Source: Trichaptum fuscoviolaceum (taxonomy: Eukaryota > Basidiomycota > Agaricomycetes > Hymenochaetales > Trichaptaceae). Taken from it: a DNA stretch of 64,000 bases. The stretch is from positions 1,736,001 through 1,800,000 of the forward strand of contig CAJSYZ010000005.1 in assembly GCA_910574455.1 (NCBI GenBank). Direction: 5' to 3'. Shown here piece by piece: positions 1 through 10,776 of this stretch (position 1 is the first letter of the stretch; each line of letters opens with the position of its first letter). A model generated the notes under the pieces. That model was not told where the DNA came from. It saw only the letters and a program-made list of their open reading frames with translations, and searched no databases. Made by a program: the position numbers and the translations under genes.

Positions 1-198
1 GTGGTCATTGGCCACTGACACTACGCAAAAGAGAGTGGACAAGGCAAAACTTGAAGTGACTCTGTGGGCCATTACATAATAATACTATTGCTATATTTGG
101 ACAGATATATACCTAATGTAGCACCAGTGGTTTACTTTCAACAAAAAACCACGGGCGGTACATCATGTATCCACCTTGTAATGTGGTTTAAGAGAAGT

Positions 199-206
199 GT
201 ATATAA
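199..206 (+). promoter_or_regulatory. TATA box of the first gene
   Basis: TATATAAG lies about 90 bp before the proposed ATG at 295. The spacing fits a fungal core promoter. It supports reading the downstream gene on the plus strand from 295 rather than from the later TTG at 355. Confidence 0.5.
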
Positions 207-294
207 GGCCTTTACGTGTAATTCAACGAACAGCTAAACCCTTTCAACCCAGCGATTCCACTAGTCTCCGCGCTTGCTTTCAGTTTAGTTCCTT

Positions 295-1269
295 ATGTTA
301 CCGGGTCCCGGCAAGGTCGAGAGAAGGTGAGATCCTTGAAACTAAAGACATTACTTGAAAGTTAATCCCAGTGCTCACCCCAGGCCGCAGCACAAGTCGC
401 AAGGGTCCGAGTATTCCACAAAGTCCTATTCGAGTACGAGCACAGCTGCGTCGAGCCTTTACGATTGGCCCTATATCGACCCTCCGAAGGTCCCGAAGAA
501 GCCATGGGCTATTAAAGCACTAAAGGAGCTTGGTATCAAGGTCAAAGGGTCGCCCATGTTCAAGAAGAGTAAGGAGTTTCCAGGTGGAAAGCGCCCATCG
601 ATTTGTAAGGAGGATATCCGGGTCCTCGGTCGAGAGGACCTGGATGATTTCCCAGACATTCCAGTCCTTGACATCAGCGCCGAATTGGTAGCGGCCACGA
701 AGGAAGCGCTACTTGAGAAAGAAGAAGAGCTAGATTTGCTTCCTGACTTCCCCAAGCCAAAGGAGTACAGGATGGATCGGAACAGCCATCAAATGAGGAG
801 GATGAGTCCACAGCCAGGACCTGGGGGCTTCCGTCTCCGTTCAGATTCAGCCCCGGACCTCAGGACCGCGTGTAGACGTTCGGGATCAACACCCAATTTG
901 CTGGCTGCTGCAGCAGCTGGAAAACGAGACTCTACGCCAGGACCTTTCTATCTTGAGGACCTCATCAAGAAATTTCCAAAGCCACCGGACACTATCAGTA
1001 TCCCCCGTATCATTGTTAGTCCACCAGAGGAAGGAGCTGACACGACGAGCCCAAGGCTGAGATGTACCTCTGATGCGTCCCTCTTAACCTCAACCTCAAG
1101 GCTATCCCCTGGGCCGAGTGGCTATGGCAAGCACAAGCCGTCGAGCATTGAGTGGGTCCCCATGCCTGTTGAACACGAGACAGTGCGTCAACGAAATCCT
1201 CGTCTGGCTCCAAAGGCATCTCTACCTTCTTTGCCTCGAACTGGATATGAACCCGAGAATTTAGCCTAA
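295..1269 (+). CDS. Ser/Pro-rich protein of unknown function with 14-3-3-like motifs
   Basis: I do not recognise a domain family. The start is the ATG at 295. A 45-nt intron (327-371, gtgaga...cccag) keeps frame and joins MLPGPGKVER to SAHPRPQ. The open frame without that intron begins only at a TTG (355). The product is about 300 aa, largely disordered, with a short acidic/Leu-rich helix in the first third (around EEELDLLPDFP). Two copies of an R-S-x-S-x-P motif (RSDSAP and RSGSTP) lie about 13 residues apart in the middle; this matches the mode-1 14-3-3 binding consensus, so a phospho-regulated adaptor is possible but unproven. No signal peptide or membrane segment is seen. The TATA box is at 199. 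Confidence 0.7.
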
Positions 1270-1450
1270 CGACAAACATAAACACTACTTACCGAGATAC
1301 TTTGCGATACCTCCCTCCTGCGAATCCGTCTTTCTTCACGACCTTTAACGAACATCCAATGATGCCCATTAACGACTATCCAATTATGCCCCTTTATGAC
1401 ATTATGCTCCTTATGTTACACACATGCTGACTCTTCGCCCGTACCTTACT

Positions 1451-4104
1451 TCACCAGATCCTTTTCACCATCGTAAACCGTGTCAACTCTTCCAATTTCA
1501 GTCGTCTTTTCTTATCGTTATTCATCGTCGTCTTCTCTCCAATGTCCGGAACTCGGGCAGCGTCATCTTCTGCGTCGTCAAGTAGAGTTTTTAAATCTCG
1601 GTTGTACTCCTAGAATTTGAATGTTAAAAATTATGTTTACTATAATTGTCAGAGTGAAAATTTGACTGACCCTTTCTTCCTTGCCTTCGCCAATCGGATC
1701 TCGACCAAAATCGTTGATTTTATCTGCTTCTTCTCGAGCCTCCATACCAGCTCTTCGACGGGCAGCATAGCTGACCAAGTTCACACCAATCATGACCTTG
1801 ATCACAACAAGACTGACAGACGGTATCAACAATAATCTGGGGACTGAAACGAGAAAACATACCAGACCCATGCAATTAACCCCAAGACTATCCATTGGCC
1901 TCTTTCGACCAGAGCCCCGTACATAGTTGTTGGGAATAGATAGTGTGTCGAAATAACTATCCCGACAGACTGTGAACCTATCAATGCGGCCAGAACAGCA
2001 AGTGGCAATGCAGGGAAGCCGAGACGCCGAGCAACGATAGGCGATTGATCAACGTAGGTGTGCTTTAAGGGAGTCATAAGTAGGCAGTTATACGGATTTG
2101 GACTGAGCATCTCACTTTGCGAGCACTCCTTCGACCTATCGCACTTCCGTTTGCTAGGTCTAGGCAGAGGACATCTGTGTACCTCTCAAATACTGATGGA
2201 CGAATGTGATTAAATTTAGTGATGAAGGCATGTTTCAACCAGTCAACTATGGCCTCAGACACCAGGACAGTAAGGACAGGCTACTTCACCATTTAGCGAA
2301 TTGATCCCATGAGTAGGGTGTCGTGTAGCTTACGTAGAAAATCGTCCAAAGAAGGCTCCCTCCATCCTTGAACCACCCAAAGCTCTTTGGAAGGATTATA
2401 GCTTCTGTGAAATCGAATTCCGATCCGCTTAATTCGATCAAATTTCGGAATGCGACAGCAGACAACATGAGGGAAAGAGTGAACCTCTCCACAATATCTA
2501 GTCAGACATCAGCGTAGCTCTTCTCTAGACAGGAAACAAGTTGACCTGCACATGTAATCTGAAACAGGTTATCTTTCTCAAACTTCTTGAAGACACTGCC
2601 TTTGATCTCTACAAATTGATTAGATACCAAGAGAGTCAACAATGCATGGTCGTAAGAGTTGATTGCAACGTTCAGTGCTATCAGCTGGTATACAAGTACA
2701 AGTGTATGCGACACTGAGGTCGGGGATGAGTTGGTCACCACTGAAATGCTCGCTTCTGTACACGCACCGACGTAAGCCGTCGCTATACTAAAGAACATAA
2801 GCGGCCTGAGGGTTTTTGAGGAGAAGAATGTCCGCCTGGAGAGCATAAGCAAGGTTGATCGAGAGAATACGCAATCTAATATGTCTTGGCCGAAGGATGC
2901 GCACAACCTGTCCGCTATCTGAACAAAAGTGAGAGCGAACTTAGGAGTATTTGTGCATGTTACTTACCTCTAACGCGTTGAATATTACATAGAGCTTAAT
3001 AGTTTCTTGTCCGCGGATGAAGTGATATATTTTGCTTGCGTCCGTTAATGGAATTAGGATAAGGATCGATATAATCAACAAGAGTGACCGGAGTATGTCG
3101 GCTTTCTGCGAGGGTGGAAATGGCTTGCTGTTCCTACGAAAGAGCAAGGCGAAGAAGTCGCATACGGCCAAAGCAAAGCGAATCGGGAGGATGGTAAAAG
3201 TGTAGAGAAATGAATCGAAACAGAGGATGAAACCAAACGCCAATATCTGGCATTGATTGTGAATTGCCAGTTTGAACATGCATACTTGAGCGCGTACCTT
3301 TTCGATGGCTAATGGTACACTGAGGAAATTGCTAACTCTTTCCCATTTTAATTCTTGGTGCGAATCAAAGTCTGTGGCCAGTAGCTCCTCTTTCAAATAG
3401 TCCCAGAGGGAGAAGGGCACGTAATGTTGTTGGCTTCTAGGGTCCTGAGAGAACGTAGTCGTAGGTGGGGGAGACATTGGAGGAGGTGAAAAGGAGACTG
3501 GTGAAGTGGGAAGTGAGGCGTATGCATATGTCTCCGTCTTCATCTGCCGACCGTGAGGACTTGCAGAGTGATGGAGAGCGGAGGACAGATAGTCAGGAGA
3601 GGATGACCTTCTTTCCTGCTTGACATCGAATTCCTCCCGCTTCACCTCGAACTGCTCTTCGCCGTAGTCTTCTTCCGAGTCGCCACTATAAGGTGACGAA
3701 TCCGGTGTTGTCAATCCACCTGGCTGTCTCTCTGAGGCCAGCGTAGATAGACGACGAGATGCCATGGTCGAGCCAGGGAAAAGATGTAGGCCTGAGAGCT
3801 TTCCTTCCGAACGACCTTGGATGTTGGCAGACGTAGATGCTCGTCTATTTGGGCGCGACCGACGTGGCACTTGAGTAGAAGTCATTCCGACAACAGAATG
3901 GGCTTTGCGCAGTCGCAGAGTACCAAAACTTGAACGCTCATCAGGTCTTAAACTGCTACGAGTTCGCAAGCTCTCCTCGTTCATTTGAGAACTGATAAAT
4001 GTCAGGCCCCAGAGACGTGATGGGGCACAGGAAGTAGTGTTGGCTGGATTGTCGCAAGTGAGTAAAAGCCGCACGTGTCGAAGCGCGTCTCTAACTAACT
4101 TCAA
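1451..4104 (-). CDS. TAPT1/Emp65 family ER membrane protein
   Basis: Matches the TAPT1 (DUF747) family, whose yeast member Emp65 works with Slp1 in the ER to protect newly made soluble proteins. The N-terminal ~190 residues are Ser/Pro-rich and disordered. The conserved core follows: FLYTFTILPIR, then IYHFIRGQETIKLYVIFNALE spliced to IADRLCASFGQDILD, which is the family's most diagnostic stretch. Several hydrophobic helices come next, and a charged C-terminus ends in TMVKRIW at the stop 1451-1453. At least five short introns interrupt it; the first core intron (gtaagt...ttcag) lies near 2922-2967. The start may be the ATG at 4104 or at 3984 (MNEESLRT); I give the longer. It is divergent from the next gene, with only about 40 bp between the two ATGs if 4104 is used, which slightly favours the later start. 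Confidence 0.88.
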
Positions 4105-4145
4105 GTTGAGAAACTCGACGCGCGAAAGTCGCCTACCAAGTCCCT

Positions 4146-5661
4146 ATGCTTAGTCGTACTTTCTCTACGTCCAAAGCGTATCTTTCCTGGCAGATAAGGC
4201 TGAGACGCAACTCAACTCTAGCACCGTTGCCACCTCTAGAAGAATGGAAGACATTATTCCCCTTCCACGCTCAACTTGGGCGAGTATTCGTAAAGGAGAA
4301 ATCTACTGCAGATAGTATTGCGCAAGCATGTTTAAAGGATAAACCACAAGACTACCCTACGGAAGGAAAGGTTATCATAGAGGCGTTTCCGGGTACGTCT
4401 CCTACTCAGTCTTGTTATGCATATGTTCATCGTCTAGTTTTTCTTAGGACCTGGAGTCTTGACTCGCAGTTTTCTGTCTTTGCCAAAGTCGAAAGTAAAG
4501 AAACTCATAGTCCTGGAGGATTCCCCCGAATTTATCGAGTACCTTAAGGTGCACACCTTCTTATCTGTCCTTGTCTCCTGTAAATGACACACTGCTTTGT
4601 TCAGCCATTGGAAGCTCTTGACCCTCGAGTTAAAGTGGTACCCTTGTCTGGCTTCCAATGGTCAACGTATAGTGATATTGAGGCGAGAGGACTTCTCGAA
4701 GATGTTACTAGAACCAATTGGGAGGATCCTATTCGTATGTTCTGTATTGAAACATACTGCAACGCACTCACAGCAATTCTACGCAGAAACGAACTTACAC
4801 TTTGTTGCACACATGCCAAACAGTGTCTTCGGCGATCAGCTCGTTGCACAGCTCTTTCGTCTTATTCCAGAACGCGGCTGGCTATTTAAGCACGGACGTG
4901 TTCCACTTAGCATGATAATCAGCGAGGCACTGCATCAGGTACGCACATTGGCTTCTTCCTTTACTTACGTTAACTCGACATATCATCCAAAGAGAACGGT
5001 AGCACCAGCAGGGTCGAGGTTTCGAAGTAAAGTAGGTGTAATCGCGGAGGCCGTGTCTGAAGTCGAAGATGCCCTTCCCCGTAGTCAGTTGGCTCCGTTC
5101 AATGACCATTTCCATCCTCTTCCCCCAAGTGGCGTAGCTAGAAAATCGAGAGGACACATAATGGGAGGTCCAGTCGCAGCTGTTAATCTCTATCCTCTCA
5201 AGGAGTCTGTAAGTGCCCATTGAAGATGATCATTATTCCTTTCTCATGCAGACTTATGGTAGCTCATTCAAACGGGGCTACTGGACAAATGGGATTATGT
5301 TCTTCGCCGCATGTTTGTCCTTAAATCCACACCTCTCAAGAAATCCTTGAGGCATGTTACCTTGATTTATCACCTTACACTAATGCTAATTCTTCAATGC
5401 GCCTACCATTCACTTAGTGCACTGGGACCTGGAGCTGCGAAGCTTGTCGAAGTTCTATCAAACCCAGAACTTCCTGCAGATCAAAGAGTTAACTGTGCGA
5501 AAGTATCAAGGGAACTAACGACTGCTGAATGGGCACTGGTCGTAAAGGCATTTGACGAATGGCCATTTGCACCGGAGGTGGGTGAAATTTTTATCCACCA
5601 ACAGCCAGCTATTGACTTTTATGACACAGGACCTATCCATATCCGACGCTCTTTACAATGA
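4146..5661 (+). CDS. Mitochondrial transcription factor B / rRNA adenine dimethyltransferase-like protein
   Basis: An SAM-dependent methyltransferase of the KsgA/Dim1/TFB family. Motif I is split by an intron (EAFPG-PGVLTRSFL), and the acidic motif II (VLEDSPEF) follows. The catalytic-region motif reads HFVAHMPNSVFGDQLV, where dimethylases have N-L/I-P-Y/F. A basic N-terminus (MLSRTFSTSKAYLSW) resembles a mitochondrial presequence. The sequence suits the fungal mitochondrial transcription factor Mtf1/TFB group better than cytosolic Dim1, but true rRNA methylation is not excluded. Two frame changes look like frameshifts and are explained by introns: a 52-nt GT-AG intron near 4735-4786, and a GC-AG intron at 5352-5417 that is the only one I found to keep frame into ALGPGAAKL. 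The stop is at 5659-5661, tail to tail with CTF4. Confidence 0.72.
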
Positions 5662-5776
5662 CATCGAGCGAGCTTGAGTTAAGATTTACATATAATACAA
5701 CATTGCGGTCTTGTCCGTGAAAATTACATTATGCATGTTAAGTATTATAAATAAAACTATCGCGGATCTACACTAC

Positions 5777-8700
5777 TCATGCTTCAGCGATGAGGGACTT
5801 TGCCTCCTGTACGGGCGACGCTGGCCAGCTGATGATACCGCCGTCCTCTTCATCCAGGGGCTGAGTCTGCCGGGGAAGAATTCATTTCGCAGCACAAATG
5901 TATATTGAATCAACTCACCTCGTCGGCGTTAACAACCTGTGTTTCTTCCTGTGATTGTGAGACTGCGACCGAGGTCGATAGGGTGCTCTCTTCGTCTACC
6001 ATGCTCACATCATAGGTAGACTCTTGAGACTCTTCATTGGCAAGGGTTTCTTGTGCAACACTATCAACTTGGGTGTTCTCCTTGGAACCCGACTCCGAGT
6101 CCTTGAGCGACTTCTTCACTGCGTTGCCAGCCGGAAGACCAAAAAGAGTCGTTTGTTTTGTTGCAAGCTTCTTGGACTTCGTACCCCCTGAATGGCCCTC
6201 AGTATCGCAAACTCCAAGCAATCAGTGAAGGATTACTCACGCTTGCCTTTCTCAGCCTCGGTCTCCGCTGCATTGACTTTGTCGAAGAAACTATCGCTTT
6301 TATGGAGGGATTTGGTAGTCGCGAGTTTTCGCGCAAATGGATTTGGTTTTCCACTCATGGAAGACTCTTCGCCGTTCATCGCCTTTTTTGCGAACGGATT
6401 GGCTTCTATTTCTAGATGAGTATAGAATGGGATATATTTGAATGCAACCAACGTACTCGGTTTGCTAGCTGAACTGCTCTCGTCTATTGCTCTCCGCTTC
6501 ACACCTGACTCGCTAGACGAAGTTTGGGATTCCTGACTCTCCTCGATAGGGTCCCTCTTGCGTTTCTCTGGAGGCGGCGAGTCTTCAACGTAAACCCTCG
6601 ACGAGCTCGCCGAACCATTTTGCTGCGCAGGTTTTCGCGAAAAAGGCGAAGGCTCTGCTGAGGGCGTAGCTGCCACAAGCCCGGGTCGATGTATAGCAGG
6701 CGCAGGCGTCGCATCTTGCAACGATCTATTCGTGTGCTGACCATAGCCCGCATAAATGTCGCGCGCAGGAGGAACAGGTCCAGCTGCTCTTCGCCAGTCT
6801 CGTCTCCTGTCCCGCTCATCACGCAGCCTGTCTGTTTCTTGCCGAATCGATTTCAACACGCTGATCTTTTCGCGCAGACCGGGCAAGTGATAGAATTCTG
6901 CGACTTTAATCGCTAGATCGAGGGCTGCGGTATTGTGTAAAAGCTTCGCTAGGTCGATGGCTCGTTGTAGTTTGTCGTGCTTGCACGCTAGTTGGATGAG
7001 CTGGATGATTTCTTTGTCGAGGTCCAGTTCACTTCTGGAGATTTCCTCCGTAGCCAGAGCATCGTCGTCTAATGTGTCCCGGACGGCGTCAAGTATAAGT
7101 GATTCACGCGCCAACCTGTCGTGAAAGAAATATCAAAATCTCTCACTGTGATCGGCTCGGAGAATTATTACCGTTCTTCTTTCTGGGACTCTGCAGCGTC
7201 CATATCAAGATAAGGCATAGTCATCTCAATTTCTTGAGCAAGTGGCCGAGGGAATCCTGGGTAATCTTCTCGTCCCTTTGTTAATAATGAGTTCGCAATT
7301 ACTTCTCGTAGTAATGAGACTTGCTAACCTTCAAAATAAGACACAATAGTGTACTCTTGCTTACTCCAATCGGCCAGTATGACTCGTCCTTTCCAGTACG
7401 TCTTGCAAGGGTTGACGCATCGAGTAAGACTACCCATGAACCTTGTGATGTATACCTATAGTGTTCAAGCATCATAACTCGCTCTTCCGAATCGTACACT
7501 ACAGGTGCCTGATACATATTTAGATAAAGGTTTCAACACATGGTAAGTTGCTTACCCCTTCGTCAGTGATGCCAATCCATTTGAGAGTTTGGCCCTTGTT
7601 GACAGGTAATCGTCCGGTGTGCATGACTCTGAATGTATCTGATGTCCGAAGTGTGTACTTCAAATTTTGATTACCATCAAGACTCGTCCCTCCTTCTCGA
7701 TGTACAACAAACACATAGTCCCTTCCTGCCACCATCGAGACAATATCTCCGTCCACAGCCCAGATGGGACCTCTTTGCACTCCACCCCCTGAGAAGAAAC
7801 GAATGATATTCTTGTCGGTAGCGATAGCCACATACCCGTTTCCCTCTAGGTCCGCCTCCTGAAGAGTTCGCAAAGACTTCGTTGGAGGTGTACCTCCAGC
7901 CGCGACAGCAATCGCTTTCTCGCCCTTTGGGAGCGAGTAGGTCCATTCACCGTGCGATGCCCAAGTGGAAAAGGGTTTATAGGTAATCTGAGACGGGTGA
8001 TCTGCCGCAGGTGGACAAGCGTATATGACTCCGCGTTCACCTGCAATTTCAGGCACAATGTCAGAGCATTCTCTCATTAATTCATTCCACTATATCGAGC
8101 TTACCAACAGCTGCCAAGTCAAACTTATAATGATCTGAGAAATGGTAGTTTTTGCGCGTCGACTGATCATGGAACTCGACGTTCACAATTTGCTGTATAT
8201 CCTGGTCGACAACCTCTACAACACCAATATTATTGAATGCTGGAGAAGAAGGTTAGCTATGCAGTTGAACACATGAAAGTCAACTAACAGAGGTAACGGC
8301 GCTTGTTCTGGAACGGTGTAGAGCCAGGCTGGAAAACTTTCTGAGCCTTTGTGACGCTCACTAGGGAAACAATTAGATCGAAGCATTTTAGACAATGCAT
8401 TTCTTATACCCATTTCACGCGGTCCATTTGCCGCATACTCCTTTTCTTCTTTCTCCTGTAATCCATCCCCGATGTCATCAATAATCCAATCATCATCTCG
8501 TTCTTCTAAGTCAGCGTCAATCTCAGCATCAACATCCGCATTCTCCTTCGCGGGTGTAGTATCGTCATCCTGGCCAAACAAAGGCGTGACTTGACGCCGG
8601 ACAGGTACAGACATTCCCGCTGAGGGTGCTGGTTTTATAGGGCTGGGTGCAGTGGGAGGTATGACATCTGGCCATCGCGTGAAAATTCCAGCACTGTCTG

Positions 8701-9975
8701 TCCAGGCGAGAAGGTTGTGAGCAGGAGAAAAGGCAAGTCGATGAATGAATGTGCCCTGTTCGATTGCATGTCTACAAAGCAGATGATCAGGAAACAGATT
8801 TGGATCAAAGATAGAAGTGTGTTTTCGCACCGAGAGATAATGCGTTTGTTAGCTGTGGACCACACGAAGATGTTTGAATTGCAAGCCGATGCAAGATATA
8901 CGCCGTTGACCGAGAGCGCTAAAGCCGTTACAGCGCCTACGCAATCCGGATCTGTGAATGTCGAAACTTGTGTCCAGTCCTTGCGGGAAATGGTGATTAT
9001 ATCTGACATTCAAAACTCAACAACCTGTGTCTCGGTCTTGCAATAATGTAATATTGCGTACCATGAGCCTTATTAGCAATAATAAAGTATTGACCTGAGT
9101 TGTGCCAAACGACCGAGCAATCATACCCGAACTCAGTGGACCTGACGATGAAATGAGTACAACATATGGTTAGCGTATGAAATCAGCTCACTCTGTGTCA
9201 CCCACGGCAGGAATGATGCCTTCAAGTGTCTTTAAAATCTTCGGTTCCCCGTCGCTAACGTCCCATACTACAATCCTCCCATCTGAGCCGCAAGATGCCT
9301 AGAATGTATGTCAGAGTCTATATGTCCATATTCGCCAGACAGCGCTCACCAGAATCGTTCCAGAGGGATGCCATGACAAGCTTCGAATCCCTCGCTTATG
9401 TCCGCCATCTAGCAGCATGATATTGGTAGTTTCGTCAAGGTCGATAATTTTGATAGCCAATTCACTGAAATCATTATTATTGCAAGCTCAGTAGCACTTG
9501 GAGAAGTAGTGAACGTACTCTGAAGCGACAGCCACTCTCCTTCCCTTCGGATCCACTGCAATACTTCGTATTGGAATGCCGCCAGCGCGAGTTATAAGAC
9601 TCTCCAGATCTGTACTCGCTTTCTTATATCTCCGGACGTGCGAATCGTCACTTCCAGATAGCCAACCATCATTCTGGAAGAGTTTTAGTTAAGCAAGAGA
9701 CATGGATTGTTTGCGGGATACGCACATCCGTTGCCAGAGCTGTTATTGGATCTTCCGCGTCTAAAGCCGTGTCTGGTTCCTCATCTATCCCACTCTCTGT
9801 CCTCCAAATGCGAACAAGAGAGTCGCATCCTCCCGTATACGCGTAGCTGCGAGTAAGTTAGCTGAGGTTTGCGAGTCCATCTATGAAGATTGAGAACGTA
9901 CGATCCGTCTCTAGAGAAAGCAAGGTAGGTTCTTCCAGCAGGATGGGCTGTATTTAGCAAAATTGTATCAGCCAT
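5777..9975 (-). CDS. CTF4: Ctf4/Mcl1/AND-1 replisome adaptor (WD40 + SepB domain)
   Basis: Replication-fork protein that links the CMG helicase to DNA polymerase alpha and other clients and supports cohesion. It starts MADTILLNTAHPAG at 9975. An N-terminal WD40 propeller is spread over several small exons (repeats such as WLSGSDDSHVRRY, SWHPSGTILVSAGSDG, VWSTANKRI). An acidic linker with DDDWIIDDIGDG follows. The middle beta-propeller (SepB/Mcl1-mid) includes WASHGEWTYSLPKGEKAIAV and GRLPVNKGQTLKWIGITDEG. A helical bundle carries QLIQLACKHDKLQRAIDLA, the Ctf4 trimerisation-region signature. The tail is basic and low complexity, with repeated NPFA-K/R-K motifs and KQTTLFGLP, and ends at 5777. 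It is multi-exon. Its promoter carries ACGCG boxes, as expected for an S-phase gene. Confidence 0.9.
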
Positions 9976-10043
9976 TTTTTGCAGGAAAGACAGGAAAGAG
10001 TGTAAATCGTTGATGGGAGGGAAGCAAAGGTGACTTCTTGTAA

Positions 10044-10098
10044 ACGCGTTGTAACCTGAAAGGTGTGACACTCGGACTGCGTGACGCGACGCGACGCG
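10044..10098. promoter_or_regulatory. MluI cell-cycle box cluster upstream of CTF4
   Basis: One full ACGCGT at 10044-10049 and three directly abutting ACGCG pentamers at 10084-10098, lying 69-123 bp before the CTF4 ATG (9975). ACGCG(T) is the binding core of the fungal MBF complex (Mbp1/Swi6; Cdc10/Res), which drives G1/S genes. The cluster fits CTF4's replication role. The motif reading is direct; MBF control is inference. Confidence 0.6.
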
Positions 10099-10776
10099 CC
10101 GTGTGACACCACTGGCAGTACTCCGGTGATGTCGTTTGGCACACTCCGCTGGCATCTCGTCCACCACCACGATCTATCGGTGTTCCCAAGCGCACAAGAA
10201 ATTCCAATGGTAACAGTCTGACATAGATGGATTGCCTCTTGCTTACCTTTCTCCAATCTACCGACGTACTGGAAACAGCTCATAGACGAGTCTTTCTTAC
10301 TTCAAGCATTAAGAATATCAATGATCTAATTGATTTCTTTTCATAAGCTTGTTCTCATCTTCCGTACGACTAAACTAGTATTCTTGCATAAATCCGAAGT
10401 CTGCTAATATCAGTCTGAAGCATGCGGCACCGCAAGTGGCTTGACTACCACATTAGGAAATACATTGTTTGTGCACCTCCGGCGTTTGTTTGTCCCAAGT
10501 TGAACTTGAACACGCCTGGTCCTCGTTGTACATGTGAGGTTAGTTTACCGTGCCGGCCTGACCACCACACACCAGCGCTACCATCCTCATACCCTGCTCG
10601 CCATTTAACACATTCCTATCTTTGCACGCACTTGCCTTCTTTCTAACCCCTGCACACCTCATTACCTCGTTTCTTGATTCGCCTTCTTTTTTATCAAGCC
10701 TTAAAGCATATAACGCTCTTATTCTCTCGAATTAACATCACGAACCGAAGCACCCACCACAACCTTACCTGGCATA
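10099..10776. other. Divergent intergenic region
   Basis: No supportable gene. It is the shared upstream region of CTF4 (leftward) and the disordered protein gene (rightward). It contains C/T-rich tracts near 10,560-10,700, typical of fungal promoters. The short open frames here lack coding character. Confidence 0.5.

Noticed and set aside
355..1269. Start of the first gene at 355
   Set aside because: The codon there is TTG and lies in an intron; the ATG at 295 with a 45-nt intron gives a normal start downstream of a TATA box.
4720..4790. Frameshift in the mitochondrial TFB-like gene
   Set aside because: A 52-nt GT-AG intron (donor gtatgt, acceptor tacgcag) joins NWEDPI to QTNLHFVAHMPN in frame.
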